Of a DNA stretch of 37,352 bases, positions 17,348 through 24,723 are shown piece after piece. The DNA comes from an uncultured Clostridium sp. (GTDB lineage Bacteria > Bacillota > Clostridia > TANB77 > CAG-508), in the NCBI GenBank assembly GCA_946578345.1, contig CAMOBD010000009.1, forward strand, positions 1 to 37,352, in the 5' to 3' direction. The position numbers and the translations under genes are program-made. Positions within the stretch are counted from its first letter, which is position 1, and each line of letters starts with the position of its first letter. A model generated the notes under the pieces. The model ran no database searches. It saw only the letters and a program-made list of their open reading frames with translations, and was not told the DNA's origin.

Positions 17348-18298
17348 ATGGACTTTTTTTCATTGAACTTTAATGGCTTGTGGGCCAGCATTACAGGATA
17401 TATTAATGACATAGCAAATAATCCTTTTAGACTAATTATATTTATACTAGATATTTTAATTGTAGGATATATAGTATACAAATTTATTAGGTCTGCTAGA
17501 AACTCAAGAGTTTGGCAATTGCTAAAAGGAATAGTATTAATTTTAATAATAACAATCTTAAGTGGAATATTTGAATTTAGAATACTAAATTGGCTATTAA
17601 CCATATTTACAACATATGGTGTAATTGCGCTTATGGTAATATTCCAACCAGAATTAAGAAGAATGCTTGAACAGCTAGGAACTAACAAATTTACTAGATT
17701 TTTTGGCATTGGACTTGAGAAGAACTTGGAAACTAAGACAAAAGAAGACATTTACAAAGTTGTTATTGCAGCTAAAGAAATGTCTAATTCAAGAACTGGT
17801 GGATTGATTGTATTTGAAAGAGATATACAATTAAATGATATAATGGATACAGGTGTTAAGATAGATGCTGATGTATCTCCACAACTAATAGTAAATTTAT
17901 TTGTACCTAAAACTCCATTGCATGACGGGGCAGTAATCATAAGCAAAAATAAAATCGCAGCTGCAGCATGTATTTTGCCATTATCAGATGATAAGAATAT
18001 TTCAAAAGGATTAGGAACAAGACATAGAGCAGCACTTGGAATTTCTAGAGAAACAGATGCAATAGCTGTTGTAATATCTGAGGAAACAGGGAAAATTTCA
18101 ATTGCAAAGGATGGTACATTAATTGCTGATTTAAAAGAAGAGGCATTAAAAAATATTCTTATAAAAAATTTAGTAACAAAGCAATTTGGAAATGAGCAAA
18201 ATTCAAAAAAGCATGTACCAAAACTTTTTAATCATAAAAAGAAAAGTATAAAAAATATTAAAAGTGAAGATAATGAGGAAAAAAATGAGAAACATTAA
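17348..18298 (+). CDS. cdaA: Diadenylate cyclase CdaA
   Basis: CdaA (YbbP/DacA) is the membrane cyclic-di-AMP synthase that governs potassium, osmotic and cell-wall homeostasis. Three hydrophobic helices lie at about residues 28-46, 58-74 and 80-98, and the cytoplasmic DAC domain follows with DGA at 193-195 and GTRHR at 223-227. The 316-residue product has a Lys-rich C-terminal tail of about 35 residues beyond the usual end. ATG at 17348 is preceded by AAGAGGAAAA. In many Firmicutes the next genes are cdaR (YbbR repeats) and glmM; here truA overlaps the end instead, so the usual regulator is missing from this locus. The motifs are complete and activity is expected. Confidence 0.96.
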   Translation: MDFFSLNFNGLWASITGYINDIANNPFRLIIFILDILIVGYIVYKFIRSARNSRVWQLLKGIVLILIITILSGIFEFRILNWLLTIFTTYGVIALMVIFQPELRRMLEQLGTNKFTRFFGIGLEKNLETKTKEDIYKVVIAAKEMSNSRTGGLIVFERDIQLNDIMDTGVKIDADVSPQLIVNLFVPKTPLHDGAVIISKNKIAAAACILPLSDDKNISKGLGTRHRAALGISRETDAIAVVISEETGKISIAKDGTLIADLKEEALKNILIKNLVTKQFGNEQNSKKHVPKLFNHKKKSIKNIKSEDNEEKNEKH

Positions 18299-19022
18299 GC
18301 TAACCATAGAATATGATGGAAAGGATTTTAATGGATGGCAAAAACAGCCAAATAAATTAAATATACAAGGAGAAATAGAAAGAGCAATAGAAAATATAAC
18401 TGGAGAAAAAGTTGACCTTATTGCCTCAGGGAGAACTGATGCGGGAGTTCATGCTTTAGGTCAAGTTGCGAATTTTAAGACAAACTCAAAAATGGATATA
18501 GAAAAATTTCCAATAGCCATAAATTCTCAAGTAAAAAATTCTATTAGAATAAGAAATGCAGAAGAAGTTGATGAAAATTTTCATAGTAGATTTAATTGCA
18601 AGAAAAAGACATACAGATATGTAATAGATAATTCAAAATATGGAACAGCAATTTATAGAAATATTTCATATCATATGCCTATAAAGCTAGATGTAGAAGA
18701 AATGAAAAAAGCAATAAAATATTTTGAAGGTGAACATGACTTCAAAGCATTTAAATCAAGTGGAACAAGTAGTAAGAGTAGTGTACGAACAATTTACAAT
18801 GCGCAAATACTTGTAGAAGGAGATAATATCGGAATAGATTTAACAGGAAATGGATTTTTATATAACATGGTTAGAATTATAGCAGGAACTTTAGTAGATG
18901 TAGGATTAGGAAAAATAAAAGCAGAAGATATACCTAAAATAATAGAAGGAAAAGACAGAACTAAAGCAGGCAAAACACTCCCACCACAGGGCTTAATGCT
19001 ATTGAAAGTCGATTATGAGTGA
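18285..19022 (+). CDS. truA: tRNA pseudouridine(38-40) synthase TruA
   Basis: TruA converts uridines 38-40 of the tRNA anticodon arm to pseudouridine. The signature GRTDAGVHA occupies residues 49-57, with D52 the catalytic aspartate, and the conserved FLYNMVRIIAGTLVDVG is near the C-terminus. I chose ATG 18285, giving 245 residues beginning MRNIKLTIEYDG as in other TruA proteins, over the upstream GTG 18264 and ATG 18273. GAGGAAAA lies at the right distance. The start overlaps the last 14 bases of cdaA, which suggests translational coupling. Confidence 0.95.
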   Translation: MRNIKLTIEYDGKDFNGWQKQPNKLNIQGEIERAIENITGEKVDLIASGRTDAGVHALGQVANFKTNSKMDIEKFPIAINSQVKNSIRIRNAEEVDENFHSRFNCKKKTYRYVIDNSKYGTAIYRNISYHMPIKLDVEEMKKAIKYFEGEHDFKAFKSSGTSSKSSVRTIYNAQILVEGDNIGIDLTGNGFLYNMVRIIAGTLVDVGLGKIKAEDIPKIIEGKDRTKAGKTLPPQGLMLLKVDYE

Positions 19023-19053
19023 GATGGTTGAGTATTATTATTTAAAACTTTTT

Positions 19054-19135
19054 ATCGAACAATATATTTTTTTATTTTTATTTGAGTGCTAAAGGTGGGG
19101 ACCGAAAATAAAAAGAAAAAAATACATTGTTCGAT
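19054..19135 (+). repeat. Long hairpin, family 1 (GGTGGGGACCGA loop)
   Basis: Arms of about 30 bases, starting ATCGAACAAT and ending ATTGTTCGAT, pair with only two or three mismatches. The apical loop TGAGTGCTAAAGGTGGGGACCG (split as TGAGTGCTAAAGG and TGGGGACCG, 19084-19104) is the core shared with the 8339-8568 element. It appears to be a minimal copy lacking the interior stems of the larger one. An ORF at 19086-19289 that crosses it looks spurious. Confidence 0.6.
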
Positions 19136-19212
19136 TTTTACATTAAAAAGTCACGAAAAAAGTGCTGTATACATAAAATATAGTAAAACTATAAAAATAA
19201 AGGAGAAAATTT

Positions 19213-19728
19213 ATGAATACATTATTATTATTTTTTGCGATTCCTATAGCAATTATTATATTATCTATAGTCTTACAAAAAATACTTAGATGCCCAATAC
19301 TTGTAGCAGCGACTTTTTTTGCAATACTTTTGATAGTGGCTTTTGCAGCATTTGATTCTAGTTTCTTAATACTTGTTATAATTTATACAATACTTGCATA
19401 TGTGACTGCAGTACTTACAAGATTAGTATGCAATCTAATTGCAAGATTTGCAGATTGTTTTGACAATGATGATGGATGCGTTTGTGGAAATAATAATGGA
19501 AACTCTAGGAGAGGTAGAAATGGAAATTGTTGTAACAATAATGGAAATGTAAGAAGAGGTAACAATGATTGTAACAACAATGAACAGAGTGCAACATTTA
19601 CATTAACAAGCTCTCAGGCAGAACCAGTACTATTTTTAACAAATAGAAATAGCAATCCAAACTGTAACAACTGGAACATCCGAAACGGAGTATCTAATAA
19701 TAGCAATTGCTGTTGTAGAAGAAGATAG
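19213..19728 (+). CDS. Small membrane protein with Asn/Cys/Arg-rich tail
   Basis: The 171-residue product has two or three hydrophobic segments in the first 80 residues (about 2-20, 29-48 and 50-75). A low-complexity cytoplasmic or exported tail follows, with repeated GN, NN, RRG and CN motifs and about a dozen cysteines (for example GNCCNNNGNVRRGNNDC and the ending CCCRRR). The N-terminal part resembles DUF2651/YbcI-like small membrane proteins, but only weakly. The tail is unlike its neighbours. Clustered cysteines suggest metal binding or disulfide cross-linking. ATG at 19213 follows AAAGGAGAAA. A structured element starts at the base after the stop codon. The function is unknown. Confidence 0.7.
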   Translation: MNTLLLFFAIPIAIIILSIVLQKILRCPILVAATFFAILLIVAFAAFDSSFLILVIIYTILAYVTAVLTRLVCNLIARFADCFDNDDGCVCGNNNGNSRRGRNGNCCNNNGNVRRGNNDCNNNEQSATFTLTSSQAEPVLFLTNRNSNPNCNNWNIRNGVSNNSNCCCRRR

Positions 19729-19888
19729 GTTACTAGATAATGGCTAATATAAATTATAAGTCCGCGCAGGGAGTTTCTAATAAAAATAGCCGAACGGAGC
19801 AGGGAGCTCCGTCAGGACGAAGTGAGGATATTTTTATTAGAGCTACCGTTGCAGGACTTGCATAATTCAAAAGTCATTATCTAGTAAC
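19729..19888 (+). ncRNA. Structured element, family 2, copy B
   Basis: Perfect outer arms GTTACTAGATAATG and CATTATCTAGTAAC (19729-19742 and 19875-19888) and a perfect 12-base second stem (19777-19788 and 19829-19840) enclose the GC-rich core CGAACGGAGCAGGGAGCTCC. The core is the reverse complement of copy A near 10.3 kb with few changes, yet both stems have different sequences that still pair. The left arm begins right after the stop codon of the upstream gene. Together with the AT-rich terminator and promoter, this fills the 324-base gap before the Tad-like locus. The transcribed strand is uncertain. Confidence 0.55.
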
Positions 19889-19942
19889 AAAGGAAAACAC
19901 TAAATATTACAAATTTATTACAGAAATATTACAATAATATTA

Positions 19943-19990
19943 CAATAATATTAAGTTTTTGTTACAAAACGATAATATTATTGTTTTTTT
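19943..19990 (+). terminator. AT-rich terminator before the Tad-like locus
   Basis: CAATAATATTA (19943-19953) pairs perfectly with TAATATTATTG (19973-19983), with an inner GTTTT/AAAAC extension, and T residues follow to 19990. The stem is AT-only apart from one GC pair, so it may be weak. Repeats of ATTACAATA precede it. Confidence 0.5.
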
Positions 19991-20009
19991 GTGTGAATTG
20001 TTGTACAAT
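19981..20009 (+). promoter_or_regulatory. Candidate promoter of the Tad-like locus
   Basis: TTGTTT (19981-19986) and TACAAT (20004-20009) are separated by 17 bases and lie 43 bases before the first start codon. The -35 box matches only TTG of consensus and overlaps the T-run of the preceding hairpin. Confidence 0.45.
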
Positions 20010-20052
20010 AGAATATGTAATAGTATTTTGTAAAAAATAGGAGGAATATAAT

Positions 20053-20991
20053 ATGGCAATGAACCCAATGCAAAGAAAGGCAAATAATTCATTTTTATTA
20101 GGTATTTTAATTACATTATTAATAACTGGTATAATAATAGCTTTTTTAATATACCAAGTTTCACAATTAAACACTCAATTAAAGGAAGAAGAAGCATTAA
20201 AAGTTACAGTATATGTTGTAACTGATACCATAAAATCAGGAGAGGCAATGAACCCAGATAAACTTCAATTAATTGAAACTACTTTGGGAAGTGTGGATAA
20301 AAGTAACTTTGTTACAACTTTAAATACATATGATGTTGAAAATACAGCAACTGGAGATGTGGAAACTGTTTACACTCAAAAAGCAAAAGTTGATTTAAAC
20401 CCTGGAACAGTTATAACAAATGATTTAATATATGAAGATGAAGCTTTAACAGCAGATGTTAGAACTCAAGAATATAATGTTATAACTCCAATGACACAGT
20501 TGACAACAGGAGAATATATTGATGTAAGATTAAGAACACCAGATGGAAGAGATTTAATAGTAGTAACTCACAAACAAGTTACAATACCTACATTAGAAGA
20601 TGGAACAGTTTCTGCAAACAATATTTTAATGGATTTATCTGAAGAAGAAACATTAATGATGAGCTGTGCTATTGTTGAAACATATAAAATGAATGGAGCA
20701 AAATTATATGCAACAAAATATGTTGAGCCAGGAACACAAACTGCAGCAACACCTACATATGTGCCAAGTGCTGAGGTTGAAGCACTTATAGAAAGAGATC
20801 CAAATATTGTTCAAGAAGCTAAAAATGCTATAAATTCTTTAATAGATGGAAACAAAGAATTGGTTAGACCAGGAATCGATAGTGCAACAAACAATGAAGA
20901 TGCAGCTGATAATGTTGTATCAAAGACACAAGAAGAAATTACTTCACAACAAGATGAAAGAGAAGCATATGTTGAATCATTAATAGAGTAA
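20053..20991 (+). CDS. CpaB/RcpC-like SAF-domain protein
   Basis: The 312-residue protein has one N-terminal membrane segment (about residues 14-36), a short coiled linker, then a SAF-like beta-clip region beginning at VTVYVVTDTIKSGEAMNPDKL and a second conserved block PMTQLTTGEYIDVRLRTPDGRD, which is typical of CpaB/RcpC proteins in Tad pilus loci. Those proteins contact the pore or envelope in didermic bacteria; in this probably monoderm organism the partner is unknown. The C-terminus is acidic and Gln-rich with no known domain. ATG at 20053 follows AGGAGGAATA. It is the first gene of the Tad-like cluster. A perfect hairpin follows the stop, so part of the mRNA may be processed there. Confidence 0.72.
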   Translation: MAMNPMQRKANNSFLLGILITLLITGIIIAFLIYQVSQLNTQLKEEEALKVTVYVVTDTIKSGEAMNPDKLQLIETTLGSVDKSNFVTTLNTYDVENTATGDVETVYTQKAKVDLNPGTVITNDLIYEDEALTADVRTQEYNVITPMTQLTTGEYIDVRLRTPDGRDLIVVTHKQVTIPTLEDGTVSANNILMDLSEEETLMMSCAIVETYKMNGAKLYATKYVEPGTQTAATPTYVPSAEVEALIERDPNIVQEAKNAINSLIDGNKELVRPGIDSATNNEDAADNVVSKTQEEITSQQDEREAYVESLIE

Positions 20992-20999
20992 AAAACAAC

Positions 21000-21034
21000 T
21001 ACATAGTGATTATATTTGATATGATCACTATGTA
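21000..21034. repeat. Perfect hairpin after the CpaB-like gene
   Basis: TACATAGTGAT (21000-21010) and ATCACTATGTA (21024-21034) pair perfectly around a 13-base loop. There is no T-run, so an mRNA processing or stability role is as likely as termination. Confidence 0.5.
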
Positions 21035-21112
21035 AAGATGTTAAAATATAGTCATATATGATTTAAAAATGAAAACTTATGCAATAAATCATGATTTAAT
21101 CAGGAGGGAAAA

Positions 21113-21811
21113 ATGAAAAAGATAAGCTTTATTGGTGCTTATGACAAGACAGATTTAATATTATATATAGCTAAAATTTTAGTAGCAATGGATAAAAGAG
21201 TGCTAGTAGTAGATTCTACAATTAATCAAAAAGCAAAGTATGTAGTTCCAGTTATAAAACCAACTAGGGCTTATGTTACTGACTTCGAAAATATTGATGT
21301 AGCAGTTGGATTTAATAATTTTAATGAAATAAAAGAGTATTTGGGTTATCCTATACATGCAGAATTGCCATATGATATTGCTTTACTAGATATAGATAAA
21401 TCAGATAGCATAATAAATTTTAATGTTAATAATGAGGATAGAAACTTTTTTGTGACGGCATTTGATTTATATTCATTAAAAAGAGGACTAGAAATATTAA
21501 GCGGAATTACAGAAATTTTAAATTTAACAAAAGTTTTATATTCTAAAGTAATGAGCAAAGAAGAAGATGATTATTTAAATTATTTATCATTAGGATATAA
21601 AATAGTTTGGAATGAAGAAAGAATATATTTTCCGCTAGAAGTAGGAGATCAGACTGTAATAGCAGAAAATCAAAGAGTTGCAAAAATTAAGTTTAGAAGA
21701 CTAAGTGAACAATACAAGGAATCACTTATATATATTGTACAAGAAATACTTGAACAAGATGAGTATTCAAAAATGAAAAAGATATTTAAGCAATTAGAAA
21801 AAGATGTATAG
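21113..21811 (+). CDS. Degenerate ParA/TadZ-like protein (first copy)
   Basis: The 232-residue product resembles the ParA/MinD fold. An N-terminal strand and loop (MKKISFIGAYDKTDLILYIAK) stand where the deviant Walker A should be, followed by KRVLVVDST and a Walker-B-like IALLDIDK. The usual KGGxGKT is replaced by AYDKTD, so ATP hydrolysis is doubtful. Atypical MinD-like proteins (TadZ/CpaE) position Tad machines at cell poles, and the location between a CpaB-like gene and a CpaF-like ATPase supports that role. No receiver domain is visible. ATG at 21113 follows CAGGAGGGAA. The next gene encodes a second such protein, so the pair may heterodimerise. The family call is moderate. Confidence 0.55.
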   Translation: MKKISFIGAYDKTDLILYIAKILVAMDKRVLVVDSTINQKAKYVVPVIKPTRAYVTDFENIDVAVGFNNFNEIKEYLGYPIHAELPYDIALLDIDKSDSIINFNVNNEDRNFFVTAFDLYSLKRGLEILSGITEILNLTKVLYSKVMSKEEDDYLNYLSLGYKIVWNEERIYFPLEVGDQTVIAENQRVAKIKFRRLSEQYKESLIYIVQEILEQDEYSKMKKIFKQLEKDV

Positions 21812-21849
21812 TTTCTACTATATAGAACGATGAAAGAGAGGAAAACAAA

Positions 21850-22689
21850 ATGGCAATTATAACATTTAGAAGTAATGAACTAAAGGAAACAGGTCAAACT
21901 TTGTCGATGGTAGCTACAGCTACGCAAATGGCAATTGAACATAGCTATAAAATATTGGTTGTATCAACAAATTTCAAAGACCAAACATTAGAAAATTGTT
22001 TTTGGGAATTAGATAGACTAAATAAACCTATAATTAACAATCCAGGACATGTTGCAGTAGGAGTAGATTCTGGAATTGAGGGATTGATAAAGGTCCTTGC
22101 GAGCAATAAAACAAGTACCGAAATAGTAAGAAATTATTCTAAAACAGTTTTAAGAGACAGACTAGATATATTACTTTCACCAAACACAGAAGATTACCAA
22201 GAATATACACAAACTTGTAGCAATTATCCAGAAGTTTTACGAATTGCTGATAGATATTATGATTTGGTTTTTGTTGACTTGTCAAGCAGGATGCATGAGC
22301 AAGAAGCTCAGGATATAATAAACATTTCTGATGTAATAATTATAAATTTAACACAAAGATTGAAGAATATTAATGATTTAATAGAACTAAGAGCAAATGA
22401 TGAATTTTATAAGAGAAGAAATATAATGATGCTTTTAGGTAGATATGATGGACATTCAAAATATAATGTAAAGAATGTAACAAGGTATATGAAAGAGAAA
22501 AAGCAAATACTTGCAATACCATACAATACTTTATTTTTTGAATCATGTTCAGAAGGAAAAGTAATAGATTTCTTCTTAAAATTAAAAAATATAGATGAAA
22601 ATGACAGAAATTATAACTTTATAAGTGAAGCAAATAGAGTTGATGACGCAATAATATTCAAATTACAAGAATTACAGATGAAGATCTAA
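21850..22689 (+). CDS. Degenerate ParA/TadZ-like protein (second copy)
   Basis: This 279-residue protein starts MAIITFRSNELKETGQTLS. The N-terminal loop ELKETGQT occupies the place of a deviant Walker A but lacks its consensus. LVVSTNFKDQTLEN, DLVFVDLSSR (Walker-B-like) and DVIIINLTQRLKNIND follow the order of ParA/CpaE proteins. It therefore looks like a second TadZ/CpaE-type localisation protein with a decayed nucleotide site. ATG at 21850 follows GAGAGGAAAA. The ATPase gene follows 21 bases after the stop, consistent with one operon. Divergence from the neighbouring ParA-like protein is large, so they are old paralogues or have separate functions. Confidence 0.55.
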   Translation: MAIITFRSNELKETGQTLSMVATATQMAIEHSYKILVVSTNFKDQTLENCFWELDRLNKPIINNPGHVAVGVDSGIEGLIKVLASNKTSTEIVRNYSKTVLRDRLDILLSPNTEDYQEYTQTCSNYPEVLRIADRYYDLVFVDLSSRMHEQEAQDIINISDVIIINLTQRLKNINDLIELRANDEFYKRRNIMMLLGRYDGHSKYNVKNVTRYMKEKKQILAIPYNTLFFESCSEGKVIDFFLKLKNIDENDRNYNFISEANRVDDAIIFKLQELQMKI

Positions 22690-22710
22690 TCCTTAGAAAG
22701 GAGAAAAACT

Positions 22711-24698
22711 ATGTTAAATATATTACTAATAGTCATAGTTGTATTAGTAGCTTTTGCATTACTATTTAACTTTATAAAAAAGAGAAAAAATGAACAAAAG
22801 GAAGACGTATTAGAGGTTGATGATAAAACATATACTTTGGATAAAATGATTGAATTTGTAAAGAAAAGATTAGATGAAATTACAAAAATCAACCTTTATG
22901 ATATAGGTCTTTCTGAAGAGGAATTAAAAAGAAGGAAAAATAAAAAATACGAATTAAAGAGAGCTTTGAAAGGCTGTACATATGGTGACGTTAATGATAA
23001 AAAATATATTAAAGAATTAATATATGATTTACTTTACAAGGAGTATGGCGTTGACGAAACCAATGTATCTAAAGCAATTCCTTTTGATATTCCATCTCTT
23101 TTAACAGCACAAGATAAATTTGAGATAATTTTATATATGTATAAAAATGAATTTGGATATGAAGCTTTATCTCAAATAATAAAGAAATACAACTTAGATC
23201 AACTTAAATATGTTGAGGGAGAAGCAAAACCTTCTTATGTTATAACAGAGGATGAAATAAACGATATATATGAAAAGGAAAACTTTGTTTTAACACTAGA
23301 AGATAAGATAAATGTTGTAGTACAAAGAATTTATCAAAGATATAAAGGCTATAGTAGTATTGATGAAGTTAGAGATATGAATATAGATGGTATATCTGGT
23401 GGTGTATCTGGTCTTCCAGAATCTTTCTTAAGCCAGGTTGCACAAACAGATGGAGACTACTTAAGCCAAATTGCTGAGCATAAAGTTCCACGTGCTTGTG
23501 ATAGTATTTGGATAATGTACTCAGGTAAATCAATAAGATTAGCATTTTTATCATTTGGTTCTGAAGCAGAACTAAAAAGAGTTTGTCAAAACATATATAA
23601 ATATAACAATCCAGGACAATTGTCTGATACAAATGGTTATAAAATTAATGAAATGAAAGATGGTTCTCGTGTCGTTGTTGTTAGACCTAGTATGTCAGAA
23701 ACATGGGCTTTCTTCGTAAGAAAATTCGACGTAAAGCGTGCAACACTAGAGCAAATAGTTCGTTTCCCTGGAAAAGAAGAAGCAATAGATTTACTAAAAT
23801 ATTTAGTAAAAGGTGCAAGAATTATATCACTAACTGGTGAGCAAGGTTGCCGGAAAAACAACAATGCTTATGGCTATGATTGAAAATATTTACGAAACTA
23901 TGAACCTTCGTATTACAGAGACTGCATTCGAGCTTCACTTAAGAAAAATATATCCAACAAGAAATATCTTATCAATGCGTGAGACAGAAACAGTTTCTGG
24001 ACAAGATTGTTTGGACGTTCAGAAAAAGACTGATGGTTCTGTTAATATAATCCGGAGAGGTTGCAACAGACCCTGTAGCATCTTGGATGATTCAATCTGC
24101 ACAGGTTGCATCTAAGTTTACATTATTTACTCACCATGCTAAAACATTCCCAGACTTAGTAACAGCACTTCGTAACTCAATGTTAAGAGCTGGTGTGTTT
24201 AGAAATGAGAAAACAGCAGAAGAACAAGTTGTACAAGTTTTAAACTTTGATATCCACTTAGTAAAAGACTTTAGAGGTAGAAGATATATAGAAAGAGTAA
24301 CAGAATGTATACCAGTAGAAGATAAAAATGAATATACATTTGACCATAGAAAAGAGAAAACACTTGAAGGAAAATTGGACAAATTTATGGATAATGCAAC
24401 AATGTATTTTACAAAAAGTACAAACAAAGAATTATATAAATATGTAAACATAATGGAATACCATGATGGTACATATGTACTTACAAACCCAATATCTGAG
24501 CACAATATAAGAGAAATGCGTAATAACATGGATGACAGCGATATTGAAGGATTTGATAAATTCCTAGAAAGAAATTGGGGAATAAAAATGGAAAGTTATA
24601 ATGCTGGAGATGAAGATGAATACAGCTTAGATGATATACCTCCAGTAGGAGAAAAGAAACCAGCAAAAAGAGGAAGAAAACCAAAAGCTGTAAAATAA
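22711..24698 (+). CDS. CpaF/TadA-like secretion ATPase requiring two +1 frameshifts
   Basis: Joining 22711-23850, 23852-24052 and 24054-24698 gives a 661-residue type II/IV secretion ATPase of the CpaF/TadA class, the motor for pilus assembly. The first 20 residues form a hydrophobic segment, which is unusual for a cytosolic ATPase. Walker A is GEQGCGKTT at 376-384, a degenerate Asp-box is around RITETAFELHL, the Walker B-like NIIGEV has G448 and E449, and a His-box LFTHHAKTF follows. Without the shifts, translation stops at 23883 inside the Walker A region. Each shift skips the C of an in-frame CGG to read GGA. The remaining protein is well conserved on both sides of each break, so selection for the full product appears recent or ongoing. 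Alternatives are sequencing errors or a decaying gene. Confidence 0.75.
23848..23854 (+). other. +1 frameshift site 1 (TGC-CGG-A) in Walker A
   Basis: In the first frame the codons are GGT TGC CGG AAA, ending at a TGA 27 bases later. Skipping the C at 23851 gives TGC GGA AAA ACA ACA, that is C-G-K-T-T, which completes GxxGxGKTT. The frame change goes from 1 to 2. Confidence 0.7.
24050..24056 (+). other. +1 frameshift site 2 (ATC-CGG-A) in Walker B
   Basis: In the second frame the codons are ATA ATC CGG AGA, running to a stop at 24115. Skipping the C at 24053 gives ATA ATC GGA GAG GTT, that is I-I-G-E-V, the conserved Walker B glycine and catalytic glutamate. The frame change goes from 2 to 3, the same kind and context as site 1. 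Confidence 0.7.
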
Positions 24699-24723
24699 GT
24701 AGCAAGGAGGGAGGCTTTAATAA

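Noticed and set aside
19086..19289. A 67-residue ORF between truA and the Asn/Cys-rich gene
   Set aside because: It overlaps the family 1 hairpin and the next gene and is Lys/Ile-rich from AT-rich DNA.
23849..24056. Explaining both frameshifts as base-modification errors at CCGG
   Set aside because: CCGG also occurs without frame damage at 9070, 14525, 14592, 25334, 32957 and 33062, so CCGG alone is not enough; sequencing error is kept open as an alternative but is not preferred.
23837..24698. Reading the ATPase as three separate genes (22711-23883, 23837-24115, 24087-24698)
   Set aside because: None of the internal starts has a ribosome-binding site, and the pieces divide Walker A and Walker B; joined by two +1 shifts they make one standard secretion ATPase.
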